Source of the DNA: Micromonospora nigra | Lineage (GTDB): Bacteria > Actinomycetota > Actinomycetes > Mycobacteriales > Micromonosporaceae | Length of the DNA stretch: 64,000 nt | Assembly: GCF_900091585.1 (NCBI RefSeq) | Contig: NZ_FMHT01000003.1 | Span: 1,659,501 to 1,723,500 of the forward strand | Reading direction: 5' to 3' | Shown here: piece by piece, positions 38,943 through 47,194 of the stretch | How positions within the stretch are numbered: position 1 is the stretch's first letter | How the letters are laid out: each line of letters begins with the position of its first letter | Notes under the pieces: generated by a model | The model's input: the letters and a program-made list of their open reading frames with translations, nothing else | Databases searched by the model: none | Told to the model about the DNA's origin: nothing | Made by a program: the position numbers and the translations under genes

Positions 38943-40439
38943 GTGGCAGCCTCGAACGGACGCACCAAACGCCAGCGCGGCGAGATCGAAACCTTGCCCA
39001 GCGGGTCACTGCGCGTGAAGGTCTATGCCGGCGTCGACCCGATCAGCGGCAAGCGGCACTACCTGACCGAGGTGATCCCCGCCGGCCGCACCGCCACCAA
39101 GGAAGCCGAGAAGGCGCGTACCCGGTTGCTGGCCCAGGTGGACGAGCGGCGCAACCCGCGCACTCGCGCCACACTCGACCAACTCCTAGACCGGTGGCTT
39201 GAGGTGGCCGACATTGAGGCCACCACGCGCATGGGCTACGTCAACAAACTGAACAAGCACGTACGGCCGGTGCTGGGCAAGCTGCCGGTCGGCCGGCTCG
39301 ACGCCGAGACGTTGGAGTCGTTCTACGCGAGCCTGCGCCGCTGCCGCGACTGGTGCGGCGGCAAGGCGTACGTGAAGCACCGCGTAGAGGGTGAGCACAC
39401 CTGCACGGCGAAGTGCCGGCCGCACGTCTGCAAGCCGCTCAGCGCGTCGTCAGTGCGCCAGATTCACTGGATTCTCAGTGGTGCGCTCAGTCGCGCCGTC
39501 CGGTGGCGCTGGATCGCCGTCAACCCCGCCAGTCAGGCCGAGCCGCCCGCACCGCCGCACCCTGACCCGCAGCCGCCGAACCCGGCCGACGCCGCGCGCA
39601 TCATCAACGAGGCGTGGCGCGATCCGGACTGGGGCGCGCTGGTGTGGCTCGCTATGACGACGGGTGCCCGGCGCGGCGAGCTGTGCGCGCTGCGCTGGCA
39701 CCATCTCGACCTGGCCGCCGGTGTGCTGACGCTGCGTCGCAGTTCCTATCTGGACGAAGACGGCGCGCTGCGGGAGAAGAACACCAAGACGCACCAGCAA
39801 CGGCGGGTGGCGCTCGACCCGGAGACGATCGAAGTGCTGCGCGAGCTGCACGGCCGGTACCTCGACCGCCTGGCCCAGCTCGACGCGGACGCCGACCCCG
39901 CCGATTACGTCTTCTCCCCCGAGCCGGACAACAGCCGGGGCTACCGACCCGACACCATCACCCAGCGGTACGGCCGACTCGCGGCTCGGCTCGGCATTAC
40001 CAGCCACATTCACGCCCTGCGCCACTACTCGGCAACCGAGCTGATCAACGCGGGTGTCGACGTGCGGACCGTCGCCGGCCGGCTCGGTCATGGCGGCGGC
40101 GGGACAACCACGCTCAGGGTCTACGCGGCCTGGCTGTCGGAGTCGGACCAGCGGGCCGCCGGGACTCTGGCGGCCCGGATGCCGCCGCGTCCCGCCGCGC
40201 CAACGCAACGCAGTGTGGCAAGTAGCCCATATCAGAAGATCGCCGCCGACCTGCGCGAGCAGATCACCGCCGGTCGGCTACGGCCCGGCGACCAGCTCCC
40301 GGCTGTTGCCGAGCTGGCTTCAGCGCATGGCGTCTCGGTCGGAACCGCTCATCGCGCCGTAGCGCTGCTTACCGCAGAGGGCTTGGTAAACGTCATCCGA
40401 GGTCGCCGAGCAACCGTCGCAGACCACCCTCATCCATGA
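38943..40439 (+). CDS. int: Tyrosine site-specific integrase with C-terminal GntR-type winged helix
   Basis: 498 residues. The N-terminal arm-binding part includes GSLRVKVYAGVDPISGKRHYLTE. The core-binding domain (residues about 80-200) carries a Cys/His-rich insertion (CRDWCGG ... HTCTAKCRPHVCK). The catalytic domain has arginine I in TTGARRGELCALRW, HALRH (HxxR), LGHGGGG, and the nucleophile tyrosine in TLRVYAAW. After the catalytic domain, about 70 extra residues (YQKIAADLREQITAGRLRPG, then VSVGTAHRAVALLTAEGLV) form a GntR-like winged helix. The GTG at 38943 gives the usual start; the frame upstream lies inside the attachment region. It inserts and, with Xis, excises the element. Confidence 0.93.
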   Translation: MAASNGRTKRQRGEIETLPSGSLRVKVYAGVDPISGKRHYLTEVIPAGRTATKEAEKARTRLLAQVDERRNPRTRATLDQLLDRWLEVADIEATTRMGYVNKLNKHVRPVLGKLPVGRLDAETLESFYASLRRCRDWCGGKAYVKHRVEGEHTCTAKCRPHVCKPLSASSVRQIHWILSGALSRAVRWRWIAVNPASQAEPPAPPHPDPQPPNPADAARIINEAWRDPDWGALVWLAMTTGARRGELCALRWHHLDLAAGVLTLRRSSYLDEDGALREKNTKTHQQRRVALDPETIEVLRELHGRYLDRLAQLDADADPADYVFSPEPDNSRGYRPDTITQRYGRLAARLGITSHIHALRHYSATELINAGVDVRTVAGRLGHGGGGTTTLRVYAAWLSESDQRAAGTLAARMPPRPAAPTQRSVASSPYQKIAADLREQITAGRLRPGDQLPAVAELASAHGVSVGTAHRAVALLTAEGLVNVIRGRRATVADHPHP

Positions 40440-40592
40440 CGACGACACCCGCCTAACGAGATCAAGTTGCTCGCTCCGATAGCCTGGACATATGGCGGTC
40501 TAGCAGCGAAAACGCTTCTCGGTGTCTCGCGACACTCCCCCGCAGTCCGTCACTATCGGCTGCGGCTTGTACTGGTGCAGCACTATCGGCTC

Positions 40593-41198
40593 ATGACCGA
40601 GCATGCTGCGACGCTGGCAGCGGAAGGAACAGAGATCGATCCTTGGGGATGGGACTGGGCTGCCGTTGGTTCAATCGCCACGGCGGCTGGTGTCCTGGTC
40701 GCGCTCGTGATCGCTCTCGTTCAGATGAGAGACTTGATTGCTCTGCGTAGGCGCGAAGCCCAGGACCGGAGGCGCGACCAGGCCCTTCGCGTGTCTGCAT
40801 GGGCTACCTCAGAAACTGATCTTCCCGATACGCCGCATGCCAACATCGTTGGAAAGCCCTGTTTTGCGTCAGTTCATTTACTAAACGGCAGCAGCGCATC
40901 CGTCAGTGACGTACGCGTGGAAATCGGCTACCGCTTCGATGGGCAATGGCACGGACTGCAAGAATCCCAAGAATGGATCATCGCGCCACCTGGCGAACCT
41001 CTCCGGGCTGATTTTAGACAGGCACACGTCCGAAACTTCGCTGGGCCGCCAAGCGGACTTCTCTGCCAACTGTGGTTCTTGGATAGCAACAACGTCCGCT
41101 GGCACCGAGATGGCTTCAATAGACTTACTGAGGTACAGGACGATCGGCAACCAAGGGCGGTGACAGGGGGCGCACGCCAAGTCGCGCGACCGTCGTAG
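40593..41198 (+). CDS. Cargo: single-pass membrane protein with C-terminal beta domain
   Basis: 201 residues. One membrane helix lies near residues 26-50 (VGSIATAAGVLVALVIALV), then a basic helical stretch (MRDLIALRRREAQDRRRDQ) and a soluble domain (CFASVHLLNGSSASVSDVRVEIGY ... WIIAPPGEPLRADF). AT content is higher than in the flanks, indicating recent acquisition. A direct repeat CACTATCGGCT occurs twice in the upstream region. ATG at 40593 chosen over the far upstream 40467. The domain resembles that of the gene at 52859. Function unknown. Confidence 0.65.
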   Translation: MTEHAATLAAEGTEIDPWGWDWAAVGSIATAAGVLVALVIALVQMRDLIALRRREAQDRRRDQALRVSAWATSETDLPDTPHANIVGKPCFASVHLLNGSSASVSDVRVEIGYRFDGQWHGLQESQEWIIAPPGEPLRADFRQAHVRNFAGPPSGLLCQLWFLDSNNVRWHRDGFNRLTEVQDDRQPRAVTGGARQVARPS

Positions 41199-41222
41199 AC
41201 TCTGGCGGCAGCAGGGTTGGGT

Positions 41223-41279
41223 ATGGTCTGTAAATCCGTCGCGAAAGCTACAGAGACTCGAATCCCCTACCCGCCACCA
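41223..41279 (+). ncRNA. 3' fragment of a tRNA-Tyr-like gene (decayed)
   Basis: The anticodon region GGTCTGTAAATCC (GUA anticodon), a long variable arm CGCGAAAGC, a T-loop CTCGAAT and the 3' acceptor CCCTACCCGCCACCA follow tRNA-Tyr. A recognisable acceptor 5' strand and D-arm are missing, and the T-stem has two mismatches. It is probably a non-functional remnant of a tRNA 3' end, such as an old attachment site. Confidence 0.6.
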
Positions 41280-41288
41280 GGCAATGGC

Positions 41289-41325
41289 AAGGCCCTTGAC
41301 CTGCGAAACGCGAGTCAGGGGCCTT
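41289..41325 (+). terminator. Terminator hairpin after the tRNA-Tyr-like fragment
   Basis: Arms 41289-41300 and 41314-41325 form a 12-bp stem with one G-U pair and a 13-base loop, 10 bp after the fragment. Confidence 0.75.
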
Positions 41326-41402
41326 CGTCGTCTCCGACTGTTCTTGACCATCGTTAACCCTGATCGACCGGGTGATCGGGCACGCTGTATCAAAGGATCG
41401 TG

Positions 41403-42461
41403 ATGGCAGAAATTTCCTACCCAGACGAGCTTCCTGAAGACGACCAGCAGGAAGAGGTACGGCGACCGCAGGAGGTGACTTCGACCTCACAGTCCAAATC
41501 CCCCTCCATGGAGGCGACGCTCTCCACGGCGAACTTCGCCCGGACGATAGATGTGGCCAGCCTGGCCCGGTCGATGGAGGCGACACTCTCCACAGCGAAC
41601 TTCGCCCGGACGATAGATGTGGCCAGCCTGGCCCGGTCGATGGAGGCGACACTCTCCACAGCGAACTTCGCCCGGACGATAGATGTGGCCAGCCTGGCCC
41701 GGTCGATGGAGGCGACACTCTCCACAGCGAACTTCGCCCGGACGATAGATGTGGCCAGCCTGGCCCGGTCGATGGAGGCGACACTCTCCACAGCGAACTT
41801 CGCCCGGACGATAGATGTGGCCAGCCTGGCCCGGTCGATGGAGGCGACACTCTCCACAGCGAACTTCGCCCGGACGATAGATATGGCCAGCCTGGCCCGG
41901 TCGATGGAGGCGACACTCTCCACAGCGAACTTCGCCCGGACGATAGATGTGGCCAGCCTGGCCCGGTCGATGGAGGCGACGCTCGCAGCGCTGGAGGGTA
42001 TATCGTTCCCGGCCGGCTTGCAGCCCGCGGACGTGCTCCGCCAGGAGTCGGCTGAACTGATATCCGACCCGGCGGGCTGGTTCGCGGATATCGCAGACGC
42101 GGCCCGCAGCGGCGTCGAGAGCGCCAAGCATGCCCTCTTCCTAGCCCAGTACCTCTTCGGGTGTTTCCTACTCTTTGCTCGACGGCTCGACCCTTCTGCC
42201 AAAACGATCGAGCGGTTTGGGCCAATCATTGCGCTCTCCGTCCTGCTCGTAGTGGCGGGTGGCGTGGTCGAGGCGAAGGATCCCAAACTGATCGAGAAGA
42301 TCAACGACCGGTTAAGCACGCCCCTGGGCCTCCTGGGTGTATTCCTCGGCGTGGTGGGCGGTACCCAGACGGTGAGTCGTGCGAAGAGGCACAAGCCGAG
42401 TAAGCCGCGACGCGGCAGCAGCAAGCCCCGGAGGAAGGTGATAAGGCGCTACCTGCGGTAA
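41403..42461 (+). CDS. Cargo: membrane protein with seven 22-residue tandem repeats
   Basis: 352 residues. Residues 1-35 are acidic and polar. Residues 36-189 are seven copies of a 22-residue amphipathic unit (begins MEATLSTANFARTID, ends VASLARS) with one Val-to-Met change; an eighth truncated unit follows. The C-terminal third has hydrophobic segments near 240-255 and 265-285 (IIALSVLLVVAGGVVEA), a third weak one near 305-320, and a Lys/Arg-rich tail. ATG at 41403 follows AAAGGATCG. No known domain recognised; the repeats could form a coiled or solenoid assembly attached to the membrane. Confidence 0.8.
   Translation: MAEISYPDELPEDDQQEEVRRPQEVTSTSQSKSPSMEATLSTANFARTIDVASLARSMEATLSTANFARTIDVASLARSMEATLSTANFARTIDVASLARSMEATLSTANFARTIDVASLARSMEATLSTANFARTIDVASLARSMEATLSTANFARTIDMASLARSMEATLSTANFARTIDVASLARSMEATLAALEGISFPAGLQPADVLRQESAELISDPAGWFADIADAARSGVESAKHALFLAQYLFGCFLLFARRLDPSAKTIERFGPIIALSVLLVVAGGVVEAKDPKLIEKINDRLSTPLGLLGVFLGVVGGTQTVSRAKRHKPSKPRRGSSKPRRKVIRRYLR
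41508..41969 (+). repeat. Seven tandem copies of a 66-bp repeat
   Basis: 462 bp equals exactly 7 x 66. Copies are near-identical at the nucleotide level (a few substitutions, mainly in copy 1 and copy 6), showing recent expansion. The unit is a multiple of three, so frame is kept whatever the copy number. Confidence 0.95.
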
Positions 42462-42821
42462 GAGCTGATCTCCTCGTTGGGCAGTCGCCAGACCGACCAG
42501 CCTCCCCGGACGGGGACAAGGTCGTACGCCAGTAGGGCGTGGAGGCTGGTAGCCCTTGTGGTGCCCGGCAAGGGGATCTGCGACGGCATCTCTGAGGAGG
42601 GCCGGAGTTCGGGGCGGAGCCCCGAGGTTTTTAAGCTCTTGCAACTCGCAAGCGTGGCCGGCCGGCCCGGCCGATGCCGGCCGAAGGTCGCCAGCAGGCC
42701 GCGGCCCGGCCGGCTCGGCCCGCTTGCGGGCGCCTTGACTCGATTTCGTGACCAACTCGGCAACTGGCTGTCGGCGTCCTCCGCCGATCGGGCGATCACC
42801 CCTGCTCGGCATGATGGACCT
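42462..42821. other. 360-bp intergenic region
   Basis: I see no convincing gene. The right half is GC-rich with several GGCCGG palindromes; it should hold the promoter of the epimerase gene. Confidence 0.4.
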
Positions 42822-43859
42822 ATGCGTTTGCTAGTGCTCGGCGGAACCTGGTTCGTAGGCCACGCGATCGTCACGGCCGCCATCGATGCTGGCTGGGAGG
42901 TCACCACGTTCAACCGGGGCACCTCCGACCCCTTCCTAGAGGCCGTCCAGCCCATCCGGGGCGACCGGACCCGCTCTGAGGACGTCACCACCCTCGCCGC
43001 CGCTGGCCCCTGGGATGCCGTGGTCGACACCTCGGGCTATGTGCCTAGGAACGTTCTCGACGTAGCTCGCACGCTCGCTCCTGTAGCCGAACGCTACGTC
43101 TTCATGTCCACGGTCAGCGTCTACCAAGACTGGCCGCTGAAGCCCTTCAGCGAGCAGTCCGAGGTGCTCTACTGCCCGCCGGACGCCGGCCCCGATTATG
43201 GCACTGACACCGAGGATGGGCCGACCCAGTACGGCTACCAAAAGTCCGGCTGCGAGGCAGCAGCCGTCGCCGCGTTCGGAGCTGACCGGACAACGATCCT
43301 GCGTCCCGGTGTCGTGCTCGGCCCGCGTGAGTACGTCGGCCGCCTGCCGTGGTGGCTGCGCCGCGTGGCTGCGGGTGGGCAAGTCCTAGCCCCCGGCTCC
43401 CCCGACCGCACGATTCAGCCGGTCGACGTACGCGACCTGGCCGCGTTCACACTCCACAGCATCACCGAAGGCTCCTCGGGCGCGTTCAACGTCTGCGCCC
43501 CGGTGGGCGGTGCCACCTTCGGCGGACTACTGGCGGACTGCGCTCACGCCACCCAGGCGGGCGCTTCCTTCGAGTGGGTGCCCGATGAGGTGTTGCTCAG
43601 CCAAGGCGTCCGGCAGTGGTCTGAACTGCCTCTATGGCGCACGTTCGACGGCGTATGGGGCGTCGATACCACCAAGGCGCAGGCAGCCGGCCTGCGCTGC
43701 CGGCCGCTCTCCCTGACCGTCCGCGACACCTGGCGGTGGATGGTGGAGAGCGGTGAAGCCAGCAACCACGACCGGGCCGCCGAGATCGGCATCAGCCCGG
43801 AAAGGGAAGCGCAGGTATTGGCCGCCTGGCGGCAGCAGTCAGGTGAGCGGGCGCGCTGA
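42822..43859 (+). CDS. NAD-dependent epimerase/reductase (extended SDR-like)
   Basis: 345 residues with an N-terminal Rossmann motif LLVLGGTWFVGHAI, the cofactor selector VTTFNRGT, VDTSGYVP, and a YGYQKSGCEAA segment with the YxxxK pair. Related to atypical/extended SDRs annotated as NAD-dependent epimerase or reductase. The ATG at 42822 gives the family N-terminus. Likely cargo: no sugar-biosynthesis neighbour, so the substrate is unknown. Its 3' end overlaps that of the convergent regulator by about 20 bp. Confidence 0.85.
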   Translation: MRLLVLGGTWFVGHAIVTAAIDAGWEVTTFNRGTSDPFLEAVQPIRGDRTRSEDVTTLAAAGPWDAVVDTSGYVPRNVLDVARTLAPVAERYVFMSTVSVYQDWPLKPFSEQSEVLYCPPDAGPDYGTDTEDGPTQYGYQKSGCEAAAVAAFGADRTTILRPGVVLGPREYVGRLPWWLRRVAAGGQVLAPGSPDRTIQPVDVRDLAAFTLHSITEGSSGAFNVCAPVGGATFGGLLADCAHATQAGASFEWVPDEVLLSQGVRQWSELPLWRTFDGVWGVDTTKAQAAGLRCRPLSLTVRDTWRWMVESGEASNHDRAAEIGISPEREAQVLAAWRQQSGERAR

Positions 43860-44834
43860 GGTTTCCGACAGCCAGACCGAGATGCGCTCGGCGAGCTGGC
43901 GCGCGTCCGCATCACGGTCCCACGGCGACTGGCTCAGCATGCGCTCGATCCGCGACAGCCGGCCAGTTAGCGAGACGTTGCGCTTCTGCGGCGGCAGGTC
44001 CAAGACGGTACGAAGTGCTTCAGCCGCGCCGTCCTTGTCTCGCATGTGGAGGTGAGCAGCCGCTACGTCGATCTGCGTTCCGTTGATCTGCGAGTACGGC
44101 CGCCTGGGCGACGGCAACGCCTCGTACACCTGCAACGCCTCTCGGGCGTACCTTGCGGCCTGCTCGCCGTTGCGGAGGTCAAGCCATGCCGCTGCCGCAC
44201 ATGCCGCCGCCCGCGCGTCGCCGAATGCGAACTCCCCGCCGGTAACGGTGGCAAGTTCGTCGGGCCGGTCCGCTGCCGCTTCTCTGTCTCGCTGCGCCGC
44301 CTCCAAGACGGCCGCGACGGAATCGGAGTCCGCGAGCAGCGCATGAGAGCGGGCAGCGACGTAGCGAAGCCTCAGTCTCGGCTCGCCCTCCGGTGCCGAC
44401 CGCATGGCGCGGGCGAAGTAGCTCAGGGCGGAATCGGGTTCGTTGCGCCAGTTGGCGAGAGTCATTTGCAGGCCGTAGGTCCACGCCTTCAACGACGCGT
44501 GTCCTGCCAGGTCGGCGTACTGCGTCGATGCCCTGGCCAGGGCAGCCGACTCGTTCCAGTGCCCGAGATCGAAGGCGGTAGAGGCCATTAGCGAAGCACT
44601 CTGACCAATGATCACGTAGAGGTCGGCAAGCTCGACGGGCCGACGGGTGCGCTCGACCAAAGCCCTCGCTTCGTCCCGCAACCGGCGGGCACTGCTGAAC
44701 ACGTCGAAGGCCGCCATTCCTCCCGATCGAGCGAGCAGCATCACGTCTTCCTGTAAGGACTCGATAGAGTCGTTCGGCAGCGCAAGGCTCATCAGCAAGG
44801 AATCGTTGGCAATCGAATCAGCAGCAGCGCTCAC
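43839..44834 (-). CDS. TPR-like helical protein coupled to an HTH regulator
   Basis: 331 residues, almost all helical with TPR-like repeats (LADLYVIIGQSASLMASTAFDLGHWNESAALARAS, AARYAREALQVYEAL, DKDGAAEALRTVLDL). The GTG start at 44834 overlaps the stop of the HTH gene by 4 bp. HTH plus TPR in one polypeptide is common in actinomycete regulators; here they are split in two coupled genes. It may sense a ligand or peptide. Confidence 0.75.
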   Translation of the reverse strand: MSAAADSIANDSLLMSLALPNDSIESLQEDVMLLARSGGMAAFDVFSSARRLRDEARALVERTRRPVELADLYVIIGQSASLMASTAFDLGHWNESAALARASTQYADLAGHASLKAWTYGLQMTLANWRNEPDSALSYFARAMRSAPEGEPRLRLRYVAARSHALLADSDSVAAVLEAAQRDREAAADRPDELATVTGGEFAFGDARAAACAAAAWLDLRNGEQAARYAREALQVYEALPSPRRPYSQINGTQIDVAAAHLHMRDKDGAAEALRTVLDLPPQKRNVSLTGRLSRIERMLSQSPWDRDADARQLAERISVWLSETSARPLT

Positions 44835-45115
44835 AGCGTCAACAACACTGCCGCTGCTGCCAGCATTTCCCCCGGATGCGCTCCGCTGAGCATTTCGAGA
44901 AACCGGGAGCGAACCGAATCCGATACACGGTCCAAGGCGGCATCAAGCACGTCTTGGTTGGCGTTCCCGGGAGTCGTGTCGGGCCGACTGTGCCAGTACG
45001 CGACCGTCCTCGTCGCGATGCCGAGCCACCCGGCAAATCCTTCGTTCGTCATTCCGGCGGCAGCTTGAAGCGAACAGGCAAGGCTCCCTGTCCACCGATC
45101 TACCGTCGCCACCAT
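44831..45115 (-). CDS. Small HTH DNA-binding protein
   Basis: About 94 residues with a helix-turn-helix near 22-45 (MTNEGFAGWLGIATRTVAYWHSRPD) and a helical C-terminus. ATG at 45115 with GGGAG upstream. It reads into the TPR gene by GTGA overlap. Divergent from xis, so it probably controls the element's excision/transfer genes, like AICE repressors. Confidence 0.72.
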   Translation of the reverse strand: MVATVDRWTGSLACSLQAAAGMTNEGFAGWLGIATRTVAYWHSRPDTTPGNANQDVLDAALDRVSDSVRSRFLEMLSGAHPGEMLAAAAVLLTL

Positions 45116-45126
45116 GGTCTCCCGAG

Positions 45127-45170
45127 CTTGCAAGTTGCATCGGATTGCCGAGCGTTGCACTGGTTTTGCA
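45127..45170. promoter_or_regulatory. Repeated TTGCA operator-like motifs between the HTH gene and xis
   Basis: TTGCA occurs at 45128, 45135, 45155 and 45166, the first inside the palindrome CTTGCAAG. The cluster lies in the divergent promoter region. Candidate binding site of the HTH regulator or Xis. Confidence 0.45.
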
Positions 45171-45252
45171 TGGGCGCTCCGCTTCTTTTCGACTTCACTG
45201 GGTCTCAGCAAGCCGAACGGAACGCCAAGCACAGACTACTGAGGAGACTCCC

Positions 45253-45498
45253 GTGGCTGAACCCCTCGCCGCCGCCAAGAACGACCGCCCTCGGTTCCGG
45301 TCGGTCGCGGACACCGCAACGATTCTCGGCATGTCGGAGGTGACCCTCTACCGCGCGATCCACGCCGGCCAGTTCCCCGCCATCAAGGTCCGTGGCCGCT
45401 TCGTGATCCCGGCACGCGCCATCGACGAAATGGAGGCGTCCGCGCTGGCGTACGGCCTGGTGGACGCCAGCAACTACGCGTTGCGGCCCGCCGGGTGA
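45253..45498 (+). CDS. xis: Excisionase-type MerR-like HTH protein
   Basis: 81 residues: RFRSVADTATILGMSEVTLYRAIHAGQFPAIKVRGRFVIPARAIDEM is the winged-helix DNA-binding domain of the AlpA/excisionase group. GTG at 45253 follows GGAGAC. It should direct integrase toward excision. Unlike most AICEs, it is not adjacent to int. Confidence 0.85.
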   Translation: MAEPLAAAKNDRPRFRSVADTATILGMSEVTLYRAIHAGQFPAIKVRGRFVIPARAIDEMEASALAYGLVDASNYALRPAG

Positions 45499-45501
45499 CC
45501 G

Positions 45502-45738
45502 CTACCGGGTTGCCCGCTTCGGTCCCGGCGGCGCAGGCGGGACGCTGTGCTCCCGAGCCAACTTCCGAACGTACGCACCGCTGAACGGCGACAGCCGCTC
45601 GACCTCAGCCGGACCAACGCCGTCACGGAGCGCCGCAACCACCGCCGCAACCACCGCTTCGCGTGCCGCTTCGTGAGCAGCTTCGGTACGCCGATACCGC
45701 TTCGTAGCTGCTGACAGCTCATCTCGCGCATCACTCAT
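45502..45738 (-). CDS. Small HTH-like hypothetical protein
   Basis: 78 residues, basic and helical, with a possible HTH near 38-60 (VGPAEVERLSPFSGAYVRKLAREH). Convergent with xis (3-bp gap). A common small protein in actinomycete elements. Function unknown. Confidence 0.65.
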   Translation of the reverse strand: MSDARDELSAATKRYRRTEAAHEAAREAVVAAVVAALRDGVGPAEVERLSPFSGAYVRKLAREHSVPPAPPGPKRATR

Positions 45739-45847
45739 CGGACCAACATACCGCTACCCCCTTGCGCAACAGACCCGCGTATCGCTACCTTGTTGCGCAA
45801 CAGAGGCGCGCATCGAAGAGCGCCAGATCAGCCGGAAGGGACACGAA

Positions 45848-46090
45848 GTGACTGAGTCGAACCACTCCCCCGACGTCGAGCCGAACGCCGCTGAACTCTC
45901 CGAGATCGAGCAGGAGTTGCCGCTGATCGAGGCTGAGGTTTTGTTGCTCGACGCGCAGATCGTCGTACTGACCAGCGACGCCGGCCCGACCGAGTTGGAC
46001 TGGCAGCGGCTTCGTCGGGCACAGCGCCGGGTGCTGCGTGAGGCGCGTGACCTGCTCGCCGTTCGCTCGGCCGACGGCCGGGCGGCGTAG
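45848..46090 (+). CDS. DUF6284-like small protein
   Basis: 80 residues, two acidic helices (ELSEIEQELPLIEAEVLLLDAQIVVL, WQRLRRAQRRVLREARDLLAV). It resembles a family found in AICE backbones (DUF6284 as far as I recall). GTG at 45848; stop TAG abuts the next gene's GTG. Confidence 0.65.
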   Translation: MTESNHSPDVEPNAAELSEIEQELPLIEAEVLLLDAQIVVLTSDAGPTELDWQRLRRAQRRVLREARDLLAVRSADGRAA

Positions 46091-46312
46091 GTGGTGGCCG
46101 CGATGGGCCGTCGATTTCCGATCCCGCTGCGGGCTGAGGACTCCCGTTTCACGTTCGGCCTGGTGCATGACGTGGCCCAGGTCCTCGCCGCGCACGGCTA
46201 TCCGCCGATGAGCGGCCCGTACGACGGATGCGGGGCCGACCTGCTGGCCCTGCAACAAGCCCTCTTCTCCCTCATCTACACCACGACGCCACCGGAGGAG
46301 CACCAGTCATGA
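46091..46312 (+). CDS. Small AICE hypothetical protein
   Basis: 73 residues (DSRFTFGLVHDVAQVLAAHGYPPMSG, GADLLALQQALFSLIY). It begins directly after the preceding stop and its TGA overlaps the next ATG. Such proteins occur next to the spread genes in AICEs; role unknown. Confidence 0.65.
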   Translation: MVAAMGRRFPIPLRAEDSRFTFGLVHDVAQVLAAHGYPPMSGPYDGCGADLLALQQALFSLIYTTTPPEEHQS

Positions 46313-47103
46313 CCGCCCCCACGCTGTCGGCCTTCCCCCGGCCGGTCGAAGACCTGATCCCCGCCGCCCGCGACCTGGCCGACCAGCTCGGCGAGATCCC
46401 GTCGCGCAACCGCATCAAGAAGGAGCTGCGGGTGGGTGGTCCGAAGGCTGACGCGATCCTCGCCGCGCTGACCCGCACCGACGCTTCACGGACCACCGCC
46501 GAGCCCACCAACGACCCGGTCGACAGCGTCCCGGACCCGACCGCTAACCCGGTTCCGGCATCGGACCTGCCGCCGGCCAGCGACAACACCCCGCCGGTCG
46601 TGTCGGAGCAGGCAGCACCCGTCGCAGACCTGGGCACCAACATCACGACCGAGGCGATTCCGGCCGACTCGACGGGCAACCGGCGGGCAGTGGTGTGGCC
46701 GGTGGTGCTGCTGGCACTGCCCGCGTTCGTGGCGATCTGGTCCGGGTGGGTCGGACTCGGCGGACTCACCGGGTTCGGGGTGGTCCACCCGTTGCCGGGG
46801 ATCTGGGACAGCTTCTCCATCAACTCGGCGATCACCCTGCCGATCGGCGTGGAGACGTACGGCGCGTACGCGCTCTACGTGTGGCTGTCCGGCCGAGTGC
46901 CGGACCGGGCCCGCCGCTTCGCCAAGTGGTCCGCCATCGCCTCGCTGCTCGTCGGCGCGCTCGGCCAGGTCGCCTACCACCTCTTGGAGGCAGCCGGGGT
47001 CACCTCGGCCCCGTGGTGGATCACCACCGCCGTCGCCTGCCTCCCGGTGGCGGTGCTCGGCATGGGCGCCGCCCTCGCACACCTCGTCCGGACGCACGAC
47101 TAG
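46309..47103 (+). CDS. Membrane protein with N-terminal DNA-binding-like region (Spd/DUF2637-like)
   Basis: 264 residues. The N-terminal RDLADQLGEIPSRNRIKKELRVGGPKADAILAAL resembles a replication/partition-type HTH. A polar linker and about four membrane helices follow (VVWPVVLLALPAFVAIWSGW, ITLPIGVETYGAYALYVWLS, AIASLLVGALGQVAYHLLEA, ITTAVACLPVAVLGMGAALA). This layout is typical of the Spd (intramycelial spread) proteins of actinomycete plasmids. ATG at 46309 overlaps the preceding stop. Confidence 0.75.
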   Translation: MTAPTLSAFPRPVEDLIPAARDLADQLGEIPSRNRIKKELRVGGPKADAILAALTRTDASRTTAEPTNDPVDSVPDPTANPVPASDLPPASDNTPPVVSEQAAPVADLGTNITTEAIPADSTGNRRAVVWPVVLLALPAFVAIWSGWVGLGGLTGFGVVHPLPGIWDSFSINSAITLPIGVETYGAYALYVWLSGRVPDRARRFAKWSAIASLLVGALGQVAYHLLEAAGVTSAPWWITTAVACLPVAVLGMGAALAHLVRTHD

Positions 47104-47107
47104 TTCC

Positions 47108-47158
47108 GCCCGGCGGCGCGGCCACCTGGCTACCAACCTGCGCCGCGCCGCCGGCCCT
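47108..47158 (+). repeat. 51-bp stem-loop, copy 1
   Basis: Perfect 12-bp arms (CCGGCGGCGCGG / CCGCGCCGCCGG) around a loop of about 21 bases. Identical to 47666-47716. Sits right after the stop of the gene at 46309. Confidence 0.85.
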
Positions 47159-47194
47159 CCACCCCTCAGCCAACGACCTCGGGAGAGACCACCC

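Noticed and set aside
41508..41969. CRISPR-like array
   Set aside because: Copies are contiguous 66-bp repeats inside a coding frame with no spacers and no cas genes.
41248..42424. Long minus-strand open frames across the 66-bp repeat array
   Set aside because: The unit is a multiple of three so several frames stay open; only the plus-strand frame has a Shine-Dalgarno, plausible membrane helices and natural amino-acid composition.
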